Source: Photobacterium aphoticum (GTDB lineage: Bacteria; Pseudomonadota; Gammaproteobacteria; Enterobacterales; Vibrionaceae). Taken from it: 64,000 nucleotides of DNA. The notes under the pieces were generated by a model, which searched no databases, was not told where the DNA came from, and saw nothing but the letters and a program-made list of their open reading frames with translations. The stretch is from the NCBI RefSeq assembly GCF_001029435.1, contig NZ_LDOV01000003.1, forward strand, positions 1-64,000. The letters are read 5' to 3'. Position numbers and translations under genes: made by a program. The stretch's first letter is position 1. Each line of letters begins with the position of its first letter. Below, piece after piece: positions 18,286 through 26,907 of the stretch.

Positions 18286-18949
18286 CTTGATTATCCTGAT
18301 TGGTTTGGCTCGCGCCGACGAGACTGGCGACCACTATCGCCATATAAAACACGCCAGCAATCGCTTCTAAATAGACAATGACCTGAGCAAAGGGCGTGAC
18401 CGGACTGATGTCGCCATACCCCAGTGTGGTTAAGGTGACAAAACTGAAATACGCGGCATTGGCAAAGGTTTCTCCCCATTCTTTTTTCTCTAAGCCGGTA
18501 AAAGCCGCTGGAGAAAATTCCAATATCAACAAGTACATCAACGCCCACATCAAGCCGAGTAGCAGAAAGAGCGCAAGGGAGCCGACCACCTTGTTGTTAT
18601 CAATCGAGCCGGTAAACAGAATTTGCCGCATGATGGATTTGAACGTGCCAAAGAAAAACACGAACATCAGCACCACCATCAGGACACTGGCATACGTGAA
18701 TTCAAACAGATTATGGGCCAGAGCCAGCATCACCCAGACCACCACCAGTGAAATCAGAAAGCGATACCAGCCACTGTCAAACCGCAAACTCACCAGACAG
18801 ACCACAAACGTCAGTAACGTCACCCATTGCGATAAGGTATCGACCCAGCCTATTCGCACTACCTGTGATAGCGAGGAGCTCAGCAGCAGCAATATCAAGG
18901 CGGTCGTCAGATAAAAGAAATTGTTCTGCGTCGTGATTTTCTTTGCCAT
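18278..18949 (-). CDS. Two-pore-helix type K+ channel protein
   Basis: A 223-residue membrane protein from ATG 18949, preceded by AGGGGCGATAAC; the frame is open further upstream, but that part overlaps the HlyD gene. Several N-terminal helices precede a final ion-channel module: helix, pore loop with selectivity filter TLGYGD (GYGD at 177-180), helix. No regulatory RCK domain follows. It lies one base after the HlyD stop and overlaps the AI-2E gene. Its placement in an efflux operon is unusual. Confidence 0.85.
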   Translation of the reverse strand: MAKKITTQNNFFYLTTALILLLLSSSLSQVVRIGWVDTLSQWVTLLTFVVCLVSLRFDSGWYRFLISLVVVWVMLALAHNLFEFTYASVLMVVLMFVFFFGTFKSIMRQILFTGSIDNNKVVGSLALFLLLGLMWALMYLLILEFSPAAFTGLEKKEWGETFANAAYFSFVTLTTLGYGDISPVTPFAQVIVYLEAIAGVFYMAIVVASLVGASQTNQDNQDE

Positions 18950-18950
18950 G

Positions 18951-19865
18951 TTATCGCCCCTCTCCACTCTCACGTGCTTGCTCGGCCTTTTCATCCAACA
19001 CCATGATGGACGCCGTCATGCCAAAGCGCAGGTTGACCCCTTCCGGTAACGGTGACAGGGTGATTTTGACCGGTATGCGCTGTGCTAGACGGATCCACTG
19101 GAACACCGGATTCACGTTCGGCAGCAAGTTATAGCCGACCGACCCGTCTTGCGGCGCGATCCCCCATCCCAGCGAGTCCACCACCGCATCGATCGGTTGG
19201 TCGGGATACGCCATTAAGGTCACTTTGGCCGTATCCCCAATAGCAATGTTGGCCAGTTGGTTTTCACGGAAATAGCCAAACACCCAGAAACTGTTCACAT
19301 CCACCAAGGCCAATAACGGCTGATTGGCAACCGCCTGTGTCCCGGCACGAATATCCAAATTAGACACATAGCCATCAACGGTGGCATAGACCTTGGTGAA
19401 AGAGAGATTAAGCATGGCTGACAGGCGTTTTTGCTCGGAGATTTTGATTTGAACCAACGACTCTTCATAAGCGATTTGGCGGCGGGTCAAATCTTTGCTT
19501 GATACCGCCCCACGGTCGCGTCGTTGAATGTCCTTTAAGCGGTCGTACTCAATTTTCTTGCCGCGTGCGCTGATACGCGCCCGCTCGAGTGACGACTCGG
19601 CCTGCGCCAGCGCCACTTCAAACGTGGTGGGATCTATCTCAAACAGCAATTCGCCTTTGCGTACAAACTGATTATCCACCACCGCAACATTCACCACCGG
19701 CCCCGACACGCGCGGCGCCACTTTCACTATATTGGCCCGCACTTGTCCGTTACGTGTCCACGGGTTCTCGAAATACGCCTGATACTTTTCATAGCCCCAA
19801 TACAACGCCGCCCCAATGATCACGACATTGATCAACACCACCAGCAGTTTTTTGATCGCTTTCAT
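18951..19865 (-). CDS. HlyD-family membrane fusion protein (AaeA-like)
   Basis: Periplasmic adaptor of 304 residues with one N-terminal membrane helix (about 6-24), a biotinyl-lipoyl-like half motif (ARISARGKKIEY region), a coiled hairpin around 85-150, and a beta-barrel domain after 190. It should link the FUSC pump upstream in the operon to the outer-membrane factor. Its order with DUF1656 and FUSC genes matches the aaeXAB aromatic-acid efflux system. Confidence 0.9.
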   Translation of the reverse strand: MKAIKKLLVVLINVVIIGAALYWGYEKYQAYFENPWTRNGQVRANIVKVAPRVSGPVVNVAVVDNQFVRKGELLFEIDPTTFEVALAQAESSLERARISARGKKIEYDRLKDIQRRDRGAVSSKDLTRRQIAYEESLVQIKISEQKRLSAMLNLSFTKVYATVDGYVSNLDIRAGTQAVANQPLLALVDVNSFWVFGYFRENQLANIAIGDTAKVTLMAYPDQPIDAVVDSLGWGIAPQDGSVGYNLLPNVNPVFQWIRLAQRIPVKITLSPLPEGVNLRFGMTASIMVLDEKAEQARESGEGR

Positions 19866-19892
19866 CGTTACCTCTTCTTTTCGCGGCGCACG

Positions 19893-20117
19893 CTAAAACG
19901 GGATCCACAACGCATCAATCGCCACCACATAGAGCACGGTAATGGCCAGAAAGGTGGTCGACGGATAAATGATCAACCGCGACAAACGGGTTTTATTCAT
20001 CATAATCACGGTGATCCATGCGGCAATCACCGCCAGCACAATCACGGATAACAAGGGGGAGTAATACACATCGCCCCACGCCAATTCATGGGGTACACGG
20101 CTGCTTTCTGTCACCAT
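19893..20117 (-). CDS. DUF1656 small membrane protein (AaeX-like)
   Basis: A 74-residue protein with two predicted membrane helices (about 21-42 and 50-70) and the family opening HELAWGDVYYSPL. DUF1656 proteins accompany HlyD and FUSC pump genes. Its ATG overlaps the outer-membrane factor stop by 7 bases, which indicates coupling. Confidence 0.88.
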   Translation of the reverse strand: MVTESSRVPHELAWGDVYYSPLLSVIVLAVIAAWITVIMMNKTRLSRLIIYPSTTFLAITVLYVVAIDALWIPF

Positions 20118-21865
20118 TCGGGCTGCCCTCCTGCACCTTCTGATGGCGCTTGATACGTACCGTCTGGCTCAAACGCTGGCCCGCCGGATGTGTTCAATTC
20201 ACCCGTCGACGTCTCCGCTGGCTTTCCGGGGTATTCTTGCTGACTCGGGTCAATCGGTGCGCCAAAGGGAGACGAGGCCGGTGGCACCGCATCCGGCGTT
20301 AATGCAGGCAGTACCGCATCATCAAGCAAATCGCCCCAGTCCGTACGGTTTTGCAGTTGCTCTTGCGTATCCGGACGAATAAAGGCGCGACCGGTTTGGG
20401 CTTCCCACCCGCCACCGAGAGATTTGTACAGCGCCACCACCTGATTGGCGACATTGCCTTTGACGATGGCGTAAGCATCTTCACTGCGGGTCATTTTTTC
20501 TAACGAATTGAGCAGACGTTCAAAGCTGATTTGGCCATTTTCATACTGCGTCAAAGAGATGTTATAGGCCCGCACCGAGGCATCGACGGAATTAAATGCC
20601 AACGTTTTTTGTGTTTGATTGAGTTGATAAGCTGACAACGCCGTACTGACTTCCTGCACCGCCAGCAAGACTTGTTTGTTGTAATTGGTCAGGGTTTCCT
20701 GAAAGCGTGCATCCTGAATGCGGATGTTATTTTTTACCCGCCCATACTGAAAAATGTTCCATGAAAAGGCCGGGCCCAATGATAAGTTCAAGGCGTCACT
20801 GAATGAAAAATCATTCCCCGCTTTGACCGTACTGTTGGCCCCTATCGCCCCAAACAACGAGAACGAGGGGTAGAGATCCGCTCTGGCAATGCCGATTTGA
20901 GCGTTTTGTGCTTGCGCCTGTAATTCGGCCAATTGCAGATCAGGCCGGCGTAATACGAGGCCCGCATCAATACGCGGATAGAGATCCGGCGAAGCCGGGA
21001 TCAGGGAATACTCATCATAATCAGCGGACAAGCGCTGGTTACGCTGCGCTTGGTACTTATTATCAAATGCTTTTACTTTGGCGCTGATCTGCGCGTCATT
21101 CAGCAATATTTCCGTCTGTTCCGGCAATGTCCCCAACAACACTGCTAATGCATTACGCGACTGCATCATGCCAATTTTCAAACTGGGCAGTGCCGACTCG
21201 GTGTTATACAACTGGGTTTTCGCCTGCTGCACATCCAGCTCGGTCACATCACCGGTTTCATATTGGATTTGCGTGATCCGCACCACCCGACGCTGGATCT
21301 CAATATTGCGCTCTGACAGCAAGACCCGCTCTTGAAACGTCCGGTAGTTAACGTAGTTACGTACCACCTCTGCACTAATGGTGACCAAAATGTCATGGTA
21401 AGACGCAATCGATGCATACAGCGATGCCTCTGCCGATTCTATGCCACGGGCATAACGCCCCCACACATCCAACTCCCACGCCGCGTCAAAACTGATGCTG
21501 GCATTGTCGAACGTATTTTCATTTTGATAGATTTTCGCCAAGTTACCGGCGATGGCCTGACGCTGGGGATACTGAAAAGAATTGGCCACACCGACAGCAG
21601 CACGGGCTTGCAGGATTCGCAGCCCCGCCGCTTCAATGTCTAAGTTCTGCTGACTGGCGCTAAATACCAACTGATTGAGTGTCGGGTCATTAAACTGCTG
21701 CCACCAACGCACGGTTTTCAGTTGACTTTGCTGATAATCGGCCGCCGTCCACGTTGTCGGTAAGGTGGGCGCATCGACACCGCTAAAGTCCGGCCCTAAC
21801 ACCGTACAGCCGGACATCAGCATCAATGACAGCCACAATACCCCTGCATGTCGTTTTCGCCCCAC
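20111..21865 (-). CDS. RND-type outer-membrane factor lipoprotein (NodT family)
   Basis: TolC-like outer-membrane channel. Start taken at GTG 21865, eight bases after the FUSC stop and preceded by AGGGGG; it gives a basic n-region and lipobox LMSGC with C20. The ATG at 21904 lies inside the FUSC gene. The product has about 584 residues with two repeated OEP domains. A proline-, glycine- and serine-rich tail of about 70 residues extends past the usual end and is unusual. It gives this operon its own outer-membrane exit. Confidence 0.9.
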   Translation of the reverse strand: MGRKRHAGVLWLSLMLMSGCTVLGPDFSGVDAPTLPTTWTAADYQQSQLKTVRWWQQFNDPTLNQLVFSASQQNLDIEAAGLRILQARAAVGVANSFQYPQRQAIAGNLAKIYQNENTFDNASISFDAAWELDVWGRYARGIESAEASLYASIASYHDILVTISAEVVRNYVNYRTFQERVLLSERNIEIQRRVVRITQIQYETGDVTELDVQQAKTQLYNTESALPSLKIGMMQSRNALAVLLGTLPEQTEILLNDAQISAKVKAFDNKYQAQRNQRLSADYDEYSLIPASPDLYPRIDAGLVLRRPDLQLAELQAQAQNAQIGIARADLYPSFSLFGAIGANSTVKAGNDFSFSDALNLSLGPAFSWNIFQYGRVKNNIRIQDARFQETLTNYNKQVLLAVQEVSTALSAYQLNQTQKTLAFNSVDASVRAYNISLTQYENGQISFERLLNSLEKMTRSEDAYAIVKGNVANQVVALYKSLGGGWEAQTGRAFIRPDTQEQLQNRTDWGDLLDDAVLPALTPDAVPPASSPFGAPIDPSQQEYPGKPAETSTGELNTSGGPAFEPDGTYQAPSEGAGGQPEW

Positions 21866-21873
21866 ACTTCCCC

Positions 21874-24219
21874 CTAAAATGACTTCATAGTTAAAGCCAA
21901 CCAAGGCACTTCATCACTGGCCTGTTTGCAGCGCAGCAAGGAAGCAAAAATATTTTTCTTTAAGTTTAGGAAAATATAGAAATCCGCAATGTCTGAATGT
22001 GAATACGATTCCCACTCCAACGACGTAATATAGGTACTAAGACGGGTTTCTAATTGCTGATAATCAGCCGATAGCGCCACCTCATGGTTCACAACGTCAC
22101 AACCCGTATCGGATTCATCGTTTGTCGTCAGCATTGGCGCCGGAGCCATTGACGCTGACGTTTTACGCTCCGCCTCACCAGCGATCGCCAATATCAATTG
22201 AGGAATAATGGTGTCTTTATGCTGCTGCCGAGCCCGTCGCACTAACGGGCTGTCCGCAAAGTGATCACTGACCTTCAGTAACATAGTGAGATGGTGATGA
22301 AAGCCTTCACATTCACGCACAAATGCCATCACTTTGTCGGCATCAACTTCCGGGTAATTGCCGTAATTTAGCTTGCTGCTCCACACCTTCAGTTTGGTCA
22401 GGGCCACCTTCATGGTTGCCATTCGCCATGCCGACACCTTGTGCGTCCACCACCCGCGCAATGAGGTATCGTGTGGTGTTTGATGCAACACAATGAGCGC
22501 ATGGGCATGCCGGAAAAAACGCTCTCGAAACACCAAAATCAAATCCGATGGGCGCGAGGTAAACGGAAAGTAATGCGACACCACCACGATCGCCACGGTG
22601 AGATAAAACAAACTGACAATCGTCAACGTGATAGCAAAGTGATAAATCATCTGGTTATTCAGCCCGAGGGTGAACATCCCAAGTAAAAAGAAAATGGTGA
22701 TGGGGCCTTTTAAAAAATAAAACCCGATAAAAGTGTACGCAAAAATAAAGCATGCCAGCTCAACCCCCAGCGTCATTTGCGGCAGCAAGAACACGTAAGC
22801 GGGCACGGAAAAAATAAAGCCGAGCGTAAACAAGATAAACAATGCGAACGGATGGACGGGCATATAGGAGAGCAGCGACACAAACAGCGTGCCAAATATC
22901 ACCAGGTTGTACCCGCCAGGTGGGTTGAACAAGATCCAGAACCCGGCCGTCAGCCAATAAATCATAAACACCTTGATGGCGGTTTTGGCGTTTTCCGCAT
23001 CCCACCAATTAAAGTTTGGGGCAGCTTTTAAGGGCGGCAATGCAAAGCCCACAAATCCGGTGACGGAATCAATGCTGCTGATACAACTGCGCAACTGATT
23101 TAACCGCTCACGCAATTGAGTCACCAATACGCCAGAAGTGATGGCCTCCCCGCGATACACATGCCCTTCTTCGGCTAATCGCGCTTTATCGAACGCAATT
23201 TTTTCATAGGTCACGGGCGGTGTGGCGGCTTTGGTTTCCCAGGCATCCGGCAGTTGTTCAAATAATCCGATGATTTGCTCACGCAGCGCACCATAATCCT
23301 GCAAATACTCCGAAGGATGGCCGCCAGAACGCGTATGCTCTTTCGCGGCAAACAACAAAATATCGGTAATTTGCTGGTACAAGCGCACCGCCCCGTCCCA
23401 TTCTTTTTTGTAGGCGGATATCTCACTGCATTCGCCGTTTAACGTCTGATAGCGGGCATCAAAGGCTTGTTGGGCCGTAAACACCGCCTGACTCAAGGTT
23501 TCTACTTTATCGGGCTGTTGCGGGTATTGCGGCAGTGCGGTGACATGGGCGAACAACGCCTGTTGCGCTTGCGAAAGGGCCGAGGCCAAGGTGTGCAGGT
23601 TCTGTTCGACCTTGGGCGGAAACACATAAATACCGACCAGGGTATACACCACCACCCCGAAGATGGTCATGAAAGTACGATCCAGTCCGTACAGAAACGC
23701 ACCCGCCGCATCCCCGCCGTTGTACATCATTAAGACCATCACGCCGGTAAGCATGAACAAGGTCGGATCGTTGAGGTACGCGGTACGGATATAAAATATC
23801 ACCACAATCACCATCGACACACTGAGCATGTAGAGCATCCGATCTTGCGCGAATGCCCCCACCAGCAACAAGCCGATGATTCCGCCCGCAATGGTGCCAA
23901 GCACTCGCAACGTACCTTTGGCTAAGGATTCCCGCCGACTGCCCGTGGAGGCAATCAGCATCACGGTGGTCGCGGCGGTTGAGGGTTGATTCCAGCCCAT
24001 CGCCATCGGAATGAGGTAAGCCAGCGTCAGACTTAACGCCACCCGAAAGGCAAACTTGAAGGTATCATTGAGGCAGAACGGCACCAGCCAGTATTTAGGG
24101 TGCAAGAAAGCGCCCCGCTGTGTACGGGATGCTTTCTCCGCCTCAGCAGACGCCGCTTCAGCAGAATGGGGGTTGTGTATGTTGGCTGTGTCGGCCGTCT
24201 CTTTTACCGCCTCTCCCAC
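21874..24219 (-). CDS. FUSC-family inner-membrane efflux pump (AaeB-like)
   Basis: A 781-residue protein with two membrane blocks (about 55-195 and 430-560), each followed by a soluble region, as in fusaric-acid resistance and AaeB pumps. It is the first gene of the six-gene operon. The start is a GTG at 24219 without a clear ribosome site, so the N-terminus is uncertain; residues 1-35 look unstructured. Likely substrates are aromatic or hydrophobic acids, inferred from the family only. Confidence 0.9.
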   Translation of the reverse strand: MGEAVKETADTANIHNPHSAEAASAEAEKASRTQRGAFLHPKYWLVPFCLNDTFKFAFRVALSLTLAYLIPMAMGWNQPSTAATTVMLIASTGSRRESLAKGTLRVLGTIAGGIIGLLLVGAFAQDRMLYMLSVSMVIVVIFYIRTAYLNDPTLFMLTGVMVLMMYNGGDAAGAFLYGLDRTFMTIFGVVVYTLVGIYVFPPKVEQNLHTLASALSQAQQALFAHVTALPQYPQQPDKVETLSQAVFTAQQAFDARYQTLNGECSEISAYKKEWDGAVRLYQQITDILLFAAKEHTRSGGHPSEYLQDYGALREQIIGLFEQLPDAWETKAATPPVTYEKIAFDKARLAEEGHVYRGEAITSGVLVTQLRERLNQLRSCISSIDSVTGFVGFALPPLKAAPNFNWWDAENAKTAIKVFMIYWLTAGFWILFNPPGGYNLVIFGTLFVSLLSYMPVHPFALFILFTLGFIFSVPAYVFLLPQMTLGVELACFIFAYTFIGFYFLKGPITIFFLLGMFTLGLNNQMIYHFAITLTIVSLFYLTVAIVVVSHYFPFTSRPSDLILVFRERFFRHAHALIVLHQTPHDTSLRGWWTHKVSAWRMATMKVALTKLKVWSSKLNYGNYPEVDADKVMAFVRECEGFHHHLTMLLKVSDHFADSPLVRRARQQHKDTIIPQLILAIAGEAERKTSASMAPAPMLTTNDESDTGCDVVNHEVALSADYQQLETRLSTYITSLEWESYSHSDIADFYIFLNLKKNIFASLLRCKQASDEVPWLALTMKSF

Positions 24220-24381
24220 GCTGGCAATTTATCCTCATCGTTAACTATTGTTAGAACACTTAGTTGTTCAATGACTCAATGGATAAGCCTAGAAGTGAAC
24301 CGACAAAAACGATGACTTTTTTGTGGGACATTTTTGAATAGGCAGAAAACAAACACATGACAGACACGAGTCAATGCGCAC

Positions 24382-24412
24382 AAAAAAAGCCCAGAGCAGT
24401 ACTCTGGGCTTT
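24382..24412 (-). terminator. Terminator of the M20 amidohydrolase gene
   Basis: An 11-bp stem (AAAGCCCAGAG with CTCTGGGCTTT, 5-base loop) followed by a T tract on the minus strand, about 70 bases after the amidohydrolase stop. Confidence 0.9.
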
Positions 24413-24479
24413 CTGTGTTCATGACAAGGTTGTTCTTATCAGGAGGGTCTTGTCAGGGTTTTCTTGTCTGGAAAAATCA

Positions 24480-25775
24480 TTACTGAGCTGATTGCACCGC
24501 GTGAATCGCATTCAACATCAACTTCACTGCCGGTAACATGCGGCTCTCATCAATATCGAAATCCCCGTTATGATGGCCTGCTGTTAAGTCAGAGCCAATT
24601 AAACAGTAAAGAGCTTTACCACCTTTGGCCTGAACACGATCCACCAAGTAACCGGCATCTTCACTGGCGCCGAAATCTTTTTGTGTCAGCACTTCCGTAA
24701 AGCCGCTGTTCGGGCCAATTTGGGCGAACAAACGCACTAATTCGGCATCATTTTCCAGTTCAATCGCTTCACCTTGCGGGCAAATATTCACGGTCACACC
24801 GTGCATCATCGCCGCCGCCTGCGCGATCATTTCTACCTGCTGGAACATGTAGGAATTCAACTCGCGGTTCTCGCCCCGGGTTTCCCCCATCAACACCGCA
24901 TTGGCCGGGATCACGTTACGACCATCACCTGCGTGCATTTGCCCCACATTGATACGGGTCATACCGTCACGGTGACGCGGGATCGCCAGCATTTGCGTAA
25001 CGGCAGTACAGGCTGCTGCTAACGCATTCTGCCCTGCGTTAGGTTCAATACCCGCGTGAGCCGGTTTACCGGAGAAATGCAGGTCAAACTTGGAGCTGCA
25101 CAAGAAATGCTGAGGATCACACACTAATGTGCCGCTGGGTACATTCATGCCAATATGCGCAGCAAAAAAGTAATCCACATCATCTAACCAACCGCTTTGC
25201 GCGATGGCTTTACCGGCGCGACAGCCCTCTTCTGCTGGCTGGAATAACAATTTAATTTTGCCGCAAAGCTGATCGCGGTTTTCTGCCAAGACTTCAGCGA
25301 TACCTAAACCAATCGCGGCATGGGCATCATGGCCACAGGCATGGGCAACACCGGGCAGCAATGACGCAAACCCCAAAAAGCGCGGACGGTGCATATCGTC
25401 CTGACTTTCCATCACCTCAACGGCATCAATATCAAAACGCAGGGCAATCACAGGCCCCGGTTTGCCGGAGTCTAACGTGGCACCCACCCCTGTGACACCT
25501 TCCATTTGTGCCAGAAAATGGGTAGAAGCGCCCCAGCTCATTGCACGCTCTTGCGCCTTGGCGACCCGTTCTTCATCGCGCCCCATGATAGCATCACGGT
25601 CGATGATCTCCGGGCTGAAGTGCAAGGTGTAACCCATGATGTCCAAATGGCTGGCGATGCGGCTGGTGGTGAAAAACTCCTGCCATGCCGCTTCCGGATA
25701 ACGGTGAAACTCTCGACGATGGGTCATCAATCGCTGGGTTAACAGCGACTCGTCGATTTGAAAATGCTCTAACAC
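24480..25775 (-). CDS. M20-family amidohydrolase (AbgA-like)
   Basis: Metal-dependent amidohydrolase of 431 residues. Metal-binding motifs are visible: HACGHDAHAA, QPAEEG with the catalytic and bridging glutamates, and the late AGHHN histidine. A dimerisation domain with SGKPAHAG lies in the middle. The insertion after the first HRREFH motif resembles AbgA, one subunit of p-aminobenzoyl-glutamate hydrolase. No abgB or abgT partner is next to it, so substrate remains open; aminoacyl conjugates are likely. Confidence 0.85.
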   Translation of the reverse strand: MLEHFQIDESLLTQRLMTHRREFHRYPEAAWQEFFTTSRIASHLDIMGYTLHFSPEIIDRDAIMGRDEERVAKAQERAMSWGASTHFLAQMEGVTGVGATLDSGKPGPVIALRFDIDAVEVMESQDDMHRPRFLGFASLLPGVAHACGHDAHAAIGLGIAEVLAENRDQLCGKIKLLFQPAEEGCRAGKAIAQSGWLDDVDYFFAAHIGMNVPSGTLVCDPQHFLCSSKFDLHFSGKPAHAGIEPNAGQNALAAACTAVTQMLAIPRHRDGMTRINVGQMHAGDGRNVIPANAVLMGETRGENRELNSYMFQQVEMIAQAAAMMHGVTVNICPQGEAIELENDAELVRLFAQIGPNSGFTEVLTQKDFGASEDAGYLVDRVQAKGGKALYCLIGSDLTAGHHNGDFDIDESRMLPAVKLMLNAIHAVQSAQ

Positions 25776-25812
25776 GTCTACTTCCTACACTCTTATTATG
25801 AGGCGCCAAGCA

Positions 25813-26907
25813 TCAATAGCCGGTAAGCTCCATAAATCCCTGTCCTGAGTGACTACCGGTAATGCGAATTGGGCCTTCCCAATATGAAAACACAAACGGC
25901 AACCACTGTTCCTTGCGTACAACATCCACTTTTAGTTTTAGCTCATGGGATGGCACTTCAATGTACCAACTCAATGGGTAATTTTTGCCGTCGTGGGTCG
26001 TGAATGAAACCGGCGACAATCGGATTTGATCCGATAACAACTGCTCAGTGTGTCCATTGGGCCAACTGCGCGAACCAAAATAATACGGTCGCTTATTTTT
26101 TTCCCTGATCTGATACACCATTAGCGCGCTGCCATCATCTAAGCGCATGGAAAACCAATCCCACCCCAACTGCGTCGATGATAAGCCTTTACTGCTCCAC
26201 TCACGATCATACCAACCGTTGCCGGTGACATAATACGTTTGCCCGTCCAGCTCCAGTCGCCCTTTCACTTTCAGAAACGGCGCGCTGTAGTAGTACGAAG
26301 CGATATCTAACGACGGGTGCTTTTGGCTATACCCGGCGTCACCTTGTAAAATCAATGACCCGCTTTGTTGCACGGCCAACTTGGCTTTTACGCCCTCATC
26401 GTCAAACGTCAACACGCCCGGAAAAGGACTGTCACCGTAAGAGCGCCAGTACCAGTTATCCATCCAGGCACGGAACGGATGCCCCATCACGCCCGCCTGA
26501 CCAACGCCCCCTCGGGCAAAGCGTTCAAACGCCCAGGTTTTATCCTCACTGGTGACAACCACATGGGCCATATACCGTTGCGGACTCTGCCAGCCATTAC
26601 CTTTTCGGTTCGCGGATGCATGGCGGAACAGCGTCCACTGCACGCCAAACTCTTCCCCACTTTCTGCTTCCAAATTCGAGGTGAAATACCACCACTCGTT
26701 ACGGAATTCTTCATGAGGCAAGTGATCTTGCGGAAACTTGAACTCGCGGCCAAACACAACCGGCGCAAAGGTATCGGTACTGTCATCGGTCATCACTGCG
26801 ACCGAGCGCGCCACATCAGGTTGTGGCTCTCCACAACCGGTTAACAACGTCAGCACGGCCAACACAGCAAATGTATTAATCATTAAAGGCTTCATAGAAA
26901 GACGCAT
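25813..26907 (-). CDS. Lipocalin-like lipoprotein (AttH/CrtC-like)
   Basis: A 364-residue lipoprotein. ATG 26907 shares its A with the permease stop (TGATG) and follows GAGGGA, so it is coupled to the permease; lipobox LLTGC gives C25. An alternative ATG lies at 26895. The mature part matches the AttH or carotenoid-hydratase-like lipocalin family (EWWYFTSNLE, NGWYDREWSS, GWDWFSMRLDDG). With the ATPase and permease upstream it forms an AttEFGH-like unit. A role in carrying a lipid or hydrophobic ligand in the periplasm is inferred. Confidence 0.82.
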   Translation of the reverse strand: MRLSMKPLMINTFAVLAVLTLLTGCGEPQPDVARSVAVMTDDSTDTFAPVVFGREFKFPQDHLPHEEFRNEWWYFTSNLEAESGEEFGVQWTLFRHASANRKGNGWQSPQRYMAHVVVTSEDKTWAFERFARGGVGQAGVMGHPFRAWMDNWYWRSYGDSPFPGVLTFDDEGVKAKLAVQQSGSLILQGDAGYSQKHPSLDIASYYYSAPFLKVKGRLELDGQTYYVTGNGWYDREWSSKGLSSTQLGWDWFSMRLDDGSALMVYQIREKNKRPYYFGSRSWPNGHTEQLLSDQIRLSPVSFTTHDGKNYPLSWYIEVPSHELKLKVDVVRKEQWLPFVFSYWEGPIRITGSHSGQGFMELTGY

